Assembly: GCA_021851465.1 (NCBI GenBank)
Contig: JAJZDL010000002.1
Span: 1-43,709, forward strand
Direction: 5' to 3'
DNA length: 43,709 bases
Source: Acidobacteriota bacterium
Lineage (GTDB): Bacteria; Acidobacteriota; Terriglobia; Terriglobales; Acidobacteriaceae
Made by a program: the position numbers and the translations under genes. Below the pieces are notes generated by a model that searched no databases, was not told the origin of the DNA, and saw only the letters and a program-made list of their open reading frames with translations. This document shows, in pieces, positions 28,643-36,285 of this stretch. Numbering within the stretch: the stretch's first letter is position 1; each line of letters begins with the position of its first letter.

Positions 28643-29549
28643 CCGCGCTGGCCGGGTCGTCCATGTTCTGCACAACGTAGTTGGCCGGGATCGGGCCGAG
28701 CTCGAACTGGTCGGTCAACAGCTTCTGGTTGAACGTGGCCTTCTCGATCGTGATGGTCAGGCCCAGCTCATCCAGCGGCCGCTGGATCACGATCTTTGTT
28801 GGAAAGTCGATCTCGCCGAACTTCTTGTAGTTCGAGTAGAAGGCCTGCGTCGCCACCTTGCCCTCGACGTTGTAGATGTCCTGCCGCCAGGGCAGCAGAT
28901 TGGTACGGTCGATGTGGATGACATGCAGCGTGCTCGCCACCTGCCCCTGGGGCTGGGAGAGAAACTCAATGTCGTAGTCCGGATCCTGTATAAGGTCCTT
29001 CCGCTTCTGGGGGTTCTCGATGACACGGCTGTCCTGCGTCATGGAGACAATCTGGTTCGGTTGCAGCCCATGAATGAGCAGTGAATCCAGGATGACCGCC
29101 GGGCGCAGGCTGTACAGGCCCTTCTGCGAGCTGTCGGTCACCACATCCGAGCCGACGATGGCGCAGTCCTTGTGCGGAATGAGCATCTTGAATGTCTTGC
29201 CGTCGGAGACCATGTCCAGCACCTGCCCGACGCCCAGTGGCAGTTCGAGGATCACGCGGATCTGCTCCGGCTTGCCGATGATGATGTAGCCGTTCAGGCT
29301 GATCGATTCCTTGACCTCGCCCTGAAGGCTCCCACCCGTGCTGGTCGAGATCTGCACGGTGGCCGTCATGCTCTGCACCTGAGAGTAGCGAGCGTCCACC
29401 TGCGTCAGCAACTGGTCCAGCGTCGCGTTCAGGACAACGTCGGGGGGGCGCAACTTCAGGACGCTGTGCGTATGCACCAGACATCCGGTCAGGGCCGGTG
29501 TCAGCGCAAGCATCCCTGTGGCGACGGCTTGTCGGATCGTCAGTGGCAC
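28599..29549 (-). CDS. LolA-like (DUF4292-type) lipoprotein
   Basis: 316-residue predicted lipoprotein: short signal ending in ALTGC (Cys23). The mature part resembles LolA/DUF4292-type proteins: a long N-terminal helix (LDQLLTQVDARYSQVQSMTATVQI), then repeated beta strands such as GYIIIGKPEQIRVILELP and DGKTFKMLIP. Proteins of this fold carry lipids or lipoproteins across the periplasm; an exact role is not shown. The start is a GTG at 29549 with AAAGG three nt upstream, and a TATACT (29558-29563, minus strand) sits just before it. The last residues are Ala/Arg/Pro-rich because the gene runs into the end of the convergent oxidoreductase. Confidence 0.85.
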   Translation of the reverse strand: MPLTIRQAVATGMLALTPALTGCLVHTHSVLKLRPPDVVLNATLDQLLTQVDARYSQVQSMTATVQISTSTGGSLQGEVKESISLNGYIIIGKPEQIRVILELPLGVGQVLDMVSDGKTFKMLIPHKDCAIVGSDVVTDSSQKGLYSLRPAVILDSLLIHGLQPNQIVSMTQDSRVIENPQKRKDLIQDPDYDIEFLSQPQGQVASTLHVIHIDRTNLLPWRQDIYNVEGKVATQAFYSNYKKFGEIDFPTKIVIQRPLDELGLTITIEKATFNQKLLTDQFELGPIPANYVVQNMDDPASAARAPCVARAPQSPR

Positions 29550-29652
29550 AAACCTTTAGTATAACGGGCGACGCGCGCAAGCGGGCGAACTGCGTCACAA
29601 TATCATGCAAAATGAACAAGATGCGGATGAATGGTGATGCCCCGCGCACCGC

Positions 29653-30813
<1,161 letters not shown>

Positions 30814-30997
30814 GTCCGCTGGTTGCTGCGATGACGGCGGCGCGTCCGCCGTACACTCTCTCCCGCCGACTAAAATCACTATACTGAACTTGACGGTCCC
30901 TACGATGCGCAACGCCGAACGCACTCCCAATCCGGGGCTGCCGATCTGGGCCTCGTGATTTGGGCCTGATCCAGGCGCGAAGCGGCGTACCGCTTAT

Positions 30998-31002
30998 GGA
31001 GG
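30998..31002 (+). promoter_or_regulatory. Shine-Dalgarno sequence that decides the moaA start
   Basis: GGAGG with exactly 6 nt (TCTCCC) to an ATC codon in the moaA frame at 31009-31011. The only nearby ATG (30996) overlaps the GGAGG and is in another frame. This position points to ATC as the moaA initiation codon. Confidence 0.55.
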
Positions 31003-31008
31003 TCTCCC

Positions 31009-32175
31009 ATCGCTTCTCTGCTTCCATCGCCGCTCTACGCAAGCCCCGCCGCAACGCTCCTCGGTTCGCTCGACGCGGAGGCGGACGCAGCCGCGCAGAA
31101 CGGCGCCCCGCGCCTGCGCGACTCCTTCGACCGGGCCATCACCGACCTGCGCATCTCCGTCACCGACCGCTGCAACTACAAGTGCATATACTGCCGCGCG
31201 GGCGACGAAGGCGCGCAGTACACCGAGCTCCCCATCGCCGACTATCTGCGCATGGTGCGCGTCCTCGTCTCGCTGGGCATCGAAAAGGTCCGGCTCACCG
31301 GCGGCGAGCCCCTGCTGCGCGCTGGACTGGTCGAGATGGTCGCCGAACTGGCCCAACTCCGCACCGCTTACAGCGCCGACGGAAGGCCCCTTGAAGCCGG
31401 CGAAGCAGGCCGTCCGCTCGACATCGCCCTCACCACCAATGGACATCTGCTGGGGCCGCTCGCCGCGCCGCTCGCGGCCGCCGGCCTCAACCGCGTCACC
31501 GTCAGCATGGACGCGGTCGATCCAGAGATCTTCGCCCGCATCACCCGTGTGCCGCGCAGCTACGAGCGCGTCCTGGCAGGCGTCCGCGCCGCGCAGGCCG
31601 CCGGCCTCGGCCCGGTCAAGGTCAACTGCGTCCTGCTGCGCGGCTTCAACGACGCGCAGATCGAGCCCTTCGCCGAGTTCTCCCGCCGCGAAGCCGTCGT
31701 CGTCCGCTTCATCGAGTACATGCCACTGGAAGAGCCTTCAACCGCGCCGGACGCGCGCACCTGGCGGCCCGAGACCGTGGTGCCGATGGACGAGATCGTC
31801 GCCCGCCTCAACGCATGGCGCCCCTCCTGCGGCGTTCCTCCCGGCCTGGTCTCGCTGCCGCCGCGCGCCGCCAGCGAGACCGCAAAACGCTTCACCTTCC
31901 GCGACGGCGTCGGTGAGATCGGCATCGTCGCGCCCGTCTCGCGGCCCTTCTGCGGCCATTGCAGCCGCGTCCGCATCACCTCGGACGGCGGCCTCCGCAC
32001 CTGCCTCTTCTCGCAATCCGACCACGACCTCTACGGCGAGATGCGGCGCGGCGCAACCGATCGGGCCCTTGCTGCGTATATAAGACGTGTAATCCTGCGC
32101 AAGGAGGCGCGCCATCACATCGGAGAGCCGGGCTTCGAAAAGCCCTCCAGAAACATGGTGCATATCGGCGGCTGA
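31009..32175 (+). CDS. moaA: GTP 3',8-cyclase MoaA, apparent ATC start
   Basis: Radical SAM enzyme that opens molybdenum cofactor synthesis from GTP. The N-terminal cluster motif is CNYKCIYC in TDRCNYKCIYCRAG, LTGGEPLLR follows, and the C-terminal cluster ligands are in PFCGHCSR plus a Cys 13 residues on (LRTC). The protein ends in Gly-Gly, as MoaA needs. Between the in-frame TGA at 30967 and the first cluster Cys there is no ATG, GTG or TTG. The best start is the ATC at 31009 behind GGAGG, giving 388 residues; CTG at 31018 is the next option. A sequencing error or a rare start codon would both explain it. The remaining molybdenum cofactor genes are not in the window. Confidence 0.88.
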   Translation: MASLLPSPLYASPAATLLGSLDAEADAAAQNGAPRLRDSFDRAITDLRISVTDRCNYKCIYCRAGDEGAQYTELPIADYLRMVRVLVSLGIEKVRLTGGEPLLRAGLVEMVAELAQLRTAYSADGRPLEAGEAGRPLDIALTTNGHLLGPLAAPLAAAGLNRVTVSMDAVDPEIFARITRVPRSYERVLAGVRAAQAAGLGPVKVNCVLLRGFNDAQIEPFAEFSRREAVVVRFIEYMPLEEPSTAPDARTWRPETVVPMDEIVARLNAWRPSCGVPPGLVSLPPRAASETAKRFTFRDGVGEIGIVAPVSRPFCGHCSRVRITSDGGLRTCLFSQSDHDLYGEMRRGATDRALAAYIRRVILRKEARHHIGEPGFEKPSRNMVHIGG

Positions 32176-32249
32176 TCCACCGCCGATGGGCGGCCCTCCA
32201 TCTCCTTCGCAAAGCGAATATCTGCAATCTTCCCTGTTCGAGGTCTGTC

Positions 32250-33380
32250 TTGCGAGAGAAGCGACAGTTCGAGGTCTTTGAAAGCCGCCAGATGGAGCAC
32301 CTGCGCGTCTTCCACGAGGTCGCGCGCGCCCTCACCCAGACCCTCGAACTGGAAGATATCCTGCTCACCATCATGCAGAAGATGGCCCAGTTCTTCGGCC
32401 CGGAACGCTGGTCCATGCTCATGGTGGACGACGAGGCCCAAAGCCTCTACTATGCCATCGCAGTCGGCGAGGACTCCGAGAGCCTGAAGGGCCTGCGCGT
32501 GCCCATGGGCGAGGGCGTCGCCGGATGGGTCGCCTCCACCGGAAAATCCCTCGTCGTCCCCGACGTCGCGCTCGACCCCCAGTGGAGCGCCTTCGCGCGC
32601 GCCCATCCAGAGCTCAGAATCCACTCCATCGCCTGCGTCCCCGTCCGCTCCGGCGACAACACGCTCGGCGTCATCCAACTGTTCAACAGCAAGCTCGATC
32701 TGCTCAGCGAGTACTCCGTCTCCTTCCTGCGGATCCTCTGCGACTACGCCGCCATCGCCATCCAGAACGCGCGCTCCGTCCAGCGCATCCACGAACTCAC
32801 CATCACCGACGACTGCACCGGCCTCTTCAACGCGCGCCACCTCTACACCCTGCTGGACGAGCAGATCGCGCTCGCGCAGGCAGACCGCAAGCGACGCTTC
32901 AGCCTGCTCTTCGTCGATCTCGACCACTTCAAACAGGTCAACGACACCCACGGCCACCTGATCGGCAGCCGCCTGCTGGCCGAGGTCGGCAGCCTGATGC
33001 GGCGCTCCCTCGGCCCCGCAAACGCCTGCTTCCGCTACGGCGGAGACGAGTTCGTCGCCCTCCTGCCCGGCCTGGATAAACAGGCCGCCCTCGACGCCAC
33101 CATGCGCCTCTGGGAGGGCCTCCGCAAGAACCGATTCCTTACCGGCCAGGGCCTCTCCCTCGCCCTCGCCGGCAGCTTCGGCCTGGCCACCTTCCCCGAG
33201 GACGGCGACAGCGTTGCCGCCATCATCCGAGCCGCCGACACCATGATGTACGACGCCAAGGCCACACGCGACAACGTCGCCGTCGCCGGCCTCGGCCTGG
33301 TCGCCGGCGCCAGGCCGGCCGACCGCGCAGGAAAGTCCGCAACCATGGCCGCCAGCGACCTCGATGCCAGACGCAGCTAA
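32250..33380 (+). CDS. GAF-GGDEF diguanylate cyclase
   Basis: 376-residue soluble signalling protein. A GAF domain (about residues 20-165) should bind a small ligand; it is followed by a GGDEF domain (about 185-345) with an intact GGDEF at 264-268 (RYGGDEFVALL) and LLFVDLDHFKQVND, so it should make cyclic di-GMP from GTP. The RxxD inhibition site normally five residues before GGDEF is missing (GPANACF there), so product feedback is unlikely. There is no membrane segment. The TTG at 32250 has GAGG 6 nt upstream; an ATG at 32292 is the alternative. The C-terminal 25 residues are Ala/Arg-rich. It lies 74 bp after moaA and may share its transcript. Confidence 0.9.
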   Translation: MREKRQFEVFESRQMEHLRVFHEVARALTQTLELEDILLTIMQKMAQFFGPERWSMLMVDDEAQSLYYAIAVGEDSESLKGLRVPMGEGVAGWVASTGKSLVVPDVALDPQWSAFARAHPELRIHSIACVPVRSGDNTLGVIQLFNSKLDLLSEYSVSFLRILCDYAAIAIQNARSVQRIHELTITDDCTGLFNARHLYTLLDEQIALAQADRKRRFSLLFVDLDHFKQVNDTHGHLIGSRLLAEVGSLMRRSLGPANACFRYGGDEFVALLPGLDKQAALDATMRLWEGLRKNRFLTGQGLSLALAGSFGLATFPEDGDSVAAIIRAADTMMYDAKATRDNVAVAGLGLVAGARPADRAGKSATMAASDLDARRS

Positions 33381-33384
33381 CGCA

Positions 33385-33485
33385 TTTTCACCATTGGTGT
33401 AGAGGTAAATGAATTGTCATTCTGAGCGCAGCGAAGAATCCCCGCATCTCGTTCGACCCGCAACACTCTACACCATCGGTGAAAA
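33385..33485 (+). repeat. 101-bp MITE-like element sharing the R1 core
   Basis: Starts 4 nt after the GGDEF stop. The ends are 20-bp inverted repeats with two mismatches (33385-33404 with 33466-33485). The middle (33411-33444) is a 34-nt block identical to part of R1 copy 2, but the ends are unrelated to R1. It looks like a different small element that contains the same core. Confidence 0.65.
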
Positions 33486-33713
33486 CGCCCTGGTGTCCTG
33501 AGTCTAAAGTTCTTTTACAAAAGCGGGCGACGGAGTCGAGTGTCCTGAGTCATTGCTTCGCAGCACAAAACCAAGGGCCACCGGCAAAAGCCAACGGCAA
33601 GGGCCACCGGCAAGGGCCAAAGGTAAGAGCAAACGGCAAGGGCCAAAGGCCCGCTATATACCAGCCTGGGGCGCAGCCCCAGGGTACATTGCACCACAAA
33701 GCAGAGGGCTGAA

Positions 33714-33729
33714 GTGTGTGCGTGAGAAC
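33714..33729 (+). repeat. Left terminal inverted repeat of the IS
   Basis: 16 nt, GTGTGTGCGTGAGAAC, perfectly complementary to 35072-35087. It lies beyond the 3' end of the transposase gene. Confidence 0.85.
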
Positions 33730-33830
33730 GCTTCGGGCTTAGCGATGTATGTTGTCGGATCGGTACCTGTTTGCCGATGTGAGGCAGTTTCGTGGGGCCC
33801 GCTGCCATGGGGTTGTGGGTGTGCAAGGTT

Positions 33831-35024
33831 TTAGCTTCCTACCGCGGTATGGAGTCGTGTGAGGTTGTAGGCCATGGCCGCGAGAGTCCATTCGTTGGCC
33901 ACGTTTTCCAGGCCCCGTGTACGGAACTGGCGCATGCCACGTTGCTGTTTCAGGACTCCGAAGACCGGTTCGACGATGGCTTTTCGTCGTCCGTATATGA
34001 GCCTGCCTTCTTCGGTCTTCAGCTTACGCCGCATCCGTTTGTGGGCCGGGGCGCAGGCTTTTTGGCGACACCGCACCCCCAGGTTCAGGCTGCGCGCAAG
34101 GTTCGAGTCCGGCACATAGGCGTCCAGTTGTTGGGCTTCCATCTGTTCCAGGTTCACGATTGAGAAGAACCCGCTGTCGGCCAGGGTCTGCCCCGGCGGT
34201 TGTCCGCAGCGTTGGCGCACCTGCTCGAGGATCGGCAGCAGCGACGCGTTGTCAGCCGCGTTCTGGGGCACCCGCTGGGCCACGATCAGGTGGTCGTCCG
34301 AGACGGCGATCTCGGCCGTATAGCCCAGCTCGAAGCCGCTGCGGGTGCGCAGGAAGCGCGCGTCCGGATCGCTCTGCGAGAGCTTCTTCAACCCGCTCTT
34401 GCGCAGCTTCTCCAGCCGCCGCGGAAGCTCGGCCAGCTTGTTCTCCAGGTGCTCGATGGCCACCTCCAGACCGCCTGCGTCGGCATCGTCGGCCTCGGCC
34501 GTCTTCTGCCAGCGACGCACCTGAAGGCGCAGGCCGGCACGCAGGTCGCGCAGATGCTGCTCGGTGTCCAGCTTGTCGCGGCTGGCCGAGGCCTTGACCC
34601 GGGTCGAGTCGATGGCCACCTTGCCCAGCTTGCCCATGCCCAGACTGCGGGCCATCTCCAGGACCTGCGTAAAGCAGTCGTTCAACGCCCGCGCATGACG
34701 CCGACGGAACGCACTCAACGCCCAGTTGTCCACCCGAGCCCCCGCCGCAAGATAGCGCAGCGGAAGGTCTTCCACCAGACGCCGCTCCAACTGCCGGGCG
34801 CTGGTGATCCCGGTCGCATACGCGTACAGCCACACGCTCAGCATCAACTCTGGAGCATAGAGCGCTCCGCCCTCGGCAGCATACGACTGCTCAAATACGC
34901 CCAGATCAAGCCGCTCCACCACGCGGCGAAGGAAAAAGCACAGGTGATCACCGCTCAACTCATCCTGCACAGTCGGAGGTAACAAATAACTCTGCTCGGG
35001 ACTGTAGCTCTTGAATCGCGACAT
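33831..35024 (-). CDS. IS1182-like DDE transposase
   Basis: 397-residue transposase. The N-terminal DUF772-type region starts FKSYSPEQSYLLPP, leading to the GDH motif and a VVERLDL stretch. The catalytic acidic residues are Asp139 (VAIDSTRVKA), an Asp in QTLADSGFFS and a Glu in KAIVEPVFGVLKQQRG. A coiled region around residues 150-215 separates the first two. No frameshift or internal stop is seen. The ATG at 35024 lies 48 bp inside the right inverted repeat. Confidence 0.9.
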   Translation of the reverse strand: MSRFKSYSPEQSYLLPPTVQDELSGDHLCFFLRRVVERLDLGVFEQSYAAEGGALYAPELMLSVWLYAYATGITSARQLERRLVEDLPLRYLAAGARVDNWALSAFRRRHARALNDCFTQVLEMARSLGMGKLGKVAIDSTRVKASASRDKLDTEQHLRDLRAGLRLQVRRWQKTAEADDADAGGLEVAIEHLENKLAELPRRLEKLRKSGLKKLSQSDPDARFLRTRSGFELGYTAEIAVSDDHLIVAQRVPQNAADNASLLPILEQVRQRCGQPPGQTLADSGFFSIVNLEQMEAQQLDAYVPDSNLARSLNLGVRCRQKACAPAHKRMRRKLKTEEGRLIYGRRKAIVEPVFGVLKQQRGMRQFRTRGLENVANEWTLAAMAYNLTRLHTAVGS

Positions 35025-35071
35025 AAACTCTTGTCGCTTAATCTAACAGTGGAAATCAAGAGCCTTGATGA

Positions 35072-35087
35072 GTTCTCACGCACACAC
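35072..35087 (-). repeat. Right terminal inverted repeat of the IS
   Basis: 16 nt, GTTCTCACGCACACAC on the plus strand, complementary to 33714-33729; upstream of the transposase start. Confidence 0.85.
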
Positions 35088-35143
35088 TGAAGGCCCGGCC
35101 TATTCTTAGCCAAACTTCAGACTCAGGACATTAGAATGAAGCC

Positions 35144-35554
35144 ATGAAGATCCTCAGCGCTGTCATGCATGGATGTCGTCGCGGGCCGGAGGCCTGGTTC
35201 ACCGGCACGGTGTGGATCGACGAGGTGGCGACTGCGGGCGCGCCTGCACGATTCAAGGCGAACCGCGTCTCGTTCGAGCCGGGCGCGCGCACCGCCTGGC
35301 ACACGCACCCCATGGGCCAGGCGTTGCAGGTGCTCAGCGGCGTGGGCCTGGTGCAGTTGAAGGGCGAGGCGGCGCAGACCATCCGCCCCGGCGACTCGGT
35401 CTGGATCGAGGCCGGCGAGCTGCACTGGCACGGCGCCGCTTCGGCACACACCATGGTCCACCTGGCCATCCAGGAGGCCGATGCCAATGGCGTCGAAGTG
35501 GCATGGTTCGAACACGTCGGCGACGCGGAGTACGCCGCTGCGGCACATTCGTAA
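35144..35554 (+). CDS. Cupin protein resembling the Granulicella hydroxynitrile lyase
   Basis: 136-residue single-domain cupin. The metal site reads His53-x-His55-x3-Gln59 (WHTHPMGQ) and His94 (ELHWHG), with His96 and Gln110 nearby. As I recall, these are the same residue numbers as the manganese-dependent hydroxynitrile lyase of Granulicella tundricola, and the flanking segments WFTGTVWID and VSFEPGARTAWHTH are alike. Position 40 is Asn here, where I recall Ala in that enzyme. The natural substrate of such cupins is unknown; many may be detoxifying or decarboxylating enzymes. The gene begins 12 nt after the end of repeat R2, so its promoter may lie in the repeat or the insertion sequence. 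Confidence 0.83.
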   Translation: MKILSAVMHGCRRGPEAWFTGTVWIDEVATAGAPARFKANRVSFEPGARTAWHTHPMGQALQVLSGVGLVQLKGEAAQTIRPGDSVWIEAGELHWHGAASAHTMVHLAIQEADANGVEVAWFEHVGDAEYAAAAHS

Positions 35555-35636
35555 AACGCATCGCACCCGCAATCCGCATCGCACCCGCAAATATAAATGC
35601 GTATAGCGTAGCGTTCCGGCATACGATGGTTCCGCG

Positions 35637-35912
35637 ATCGAAAGCTTCCGCCACAAGGGCATCCAGAGGTTCTTTGAGACGGGATCGAAGTCCGGCATCC
35701 AGCCGAAACACGCGAAGAGGCTGAGGACACAGCTGACTGCACTTGATTTGGCAAAGGCACCGCAGAAGATGAACATCGCCGGTTGGAAATGGCATCCCCT
35801 GACGGGCGAACTGGAGGGGCATTGGGCGATAAGCGTCAACGGCAACTGGCGTTTGACGTTTGGGTTCAAAGGCGAGGATGCAGTGCTGGTCGACTATCAG
35901 GATTACCACTGA
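35637..35912 (+). pseudogene. higB: HigB-type toxin without a start codon
   Basis: A 91-codon frame that reads as a typical HigB/RelE-like mRNA interferase: SFRHKGIQRFFETGSK near the start, HAKRLRTQLTALDLA, then WAISVNGNWRLTF and ending VDYQDYH. The frame begins ATCGAAAGC at 35637, where homologues begin Met-Ile; the preceding codon is GCG, and back to the TAG at 35604 there is no ATG, GTG or TTG. An ATG at 35626 is one base out of frame. Either the toxin has lost its start by a small mutation or it uses a non-standard codon. The first in-frame ATG (35769) would leave only half the protein. It precedes higA by 12 bp. Confidence 0.7.
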
Positions 35913-35924
35913 GGGGGAAATGTT

Positions 35925-36236
35925 ATGAGGATGTATAACCCGGCGCATCCGGGCGAATTGATCGCAGACATTTTGGAGAATGGCGGGCTGCCGGTAGGAA
36001 ACTCGGTGACGGCTCTGGCAAAGCACCTGGGCGTGACGCGCGCGGCGCTCTCGCGAGTGGTGAACGGAAAGGCTGCGGTGTCGGCGGAGATGGCGCTGAA
36101 GTTGGAGCAGGCGCTGGGAGTGGATGCCGAGATGTGGCTGCGGATGCAGATTAAGCGAGACCTATGGGTAGCTTCGCGCAAGAAGCGAAAAAAGCTGCGG
36201 CGGCTGACGGCTCCTGAATGCCGGAAGGCAGCGTAG
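35925..36236 (+). CDS. higA: HigA-family antitoxin
   Basis: 103-residue XRE-type DNA-binding antitoxin. MYNPAHPGELIADIL and the helix-turn-helix VTALAKHLGVTRAALSRVVNGK (cut here to family features), followed by SAEMALKLEQALG and WLRMQIKRDLW, are standard for HigA partners of HigB toxins. It should bind the toxin and repress its own operon. The ATG at 35925 has a GGGGG-type Shine-Dalgarno 7 nt upstream. The basic C-terminal tail (RKKRKKLRR) is longer than usual. With the toxin gene lacking a start, the antitoxin may survive as an orphan regulator. Confidence 0.9.
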   Translation: MRMYNPAHPGELIADILENGGLPVGNSVTALAKHLGVTRAALSRVVNGKAAVSAEMALKLEQALGVDAEMWLRMQIKRDLWVASRKKRKKLRRLTAPECRKAA

Positions 36237-36285
36237 ACGTATAGGTTCTGCCGTCCCCCGGAGGGCCAGGCCATGCAACGATAGT

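Larger units (their letters stand above)
33714..35087 (-). mobile_element. IS1182-like insertion sequence
   Basis: 1374-bp element with perfect 16-bp terminal inverted repeats (GTGTGTGCGTGAGAAC at 33714-33729, complement at 35072-35087) around one transposase gene. Comparison with the uninterrupted R2 copy A shows the insertion point exactly, with a duplicated TGAA on both sides (33710-33713 and 35088-35091). The pairing also allows 17-bp ends with a 2-bp GA duplication. Ends and transposase are intact, so it may still be active. Confidence 0.85.
33494..35131 (-). repeat. Repeat R2, copy B, split by an insertion sequence
   Basis: Reverse-oriented copy of the element at 4277-4488. The first part is 33494-33713 and the rest 35088-35131, with the insertion sequence between. 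This copy has six 13-bp tandem units (33573-33650) where copy A has two. It also carries the stem CTGGGGC/GCCCCAG near 33665-33681. The short second part ends 12 nt before the cupin start codon. Confidence 0.75.

Noticed and set aside
30960..31394. 144-residue ORF starting upstream of moaA with an ATG at 30996.
   Set aside because: Wrong frame for MoaA and Arg/Pro-rich; it overlaps the radical SAM motif of the true gene.
32164..32187. 8-bp hairpin over the moaA stop as a terminator.
   Set aside because: No T-tract follows and the next gene is close, so read-through seems likely.
33573..33650. CRISPR-like array.
   Set aside because: The 13-bp units are directly adjacent with no spacers and no cas genes are present.
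33831..35024. Plus-strand ORFs over the transposase gene.
   Set aside because: The minus-strand frame is a complete DDE transposase; the others are shadows.
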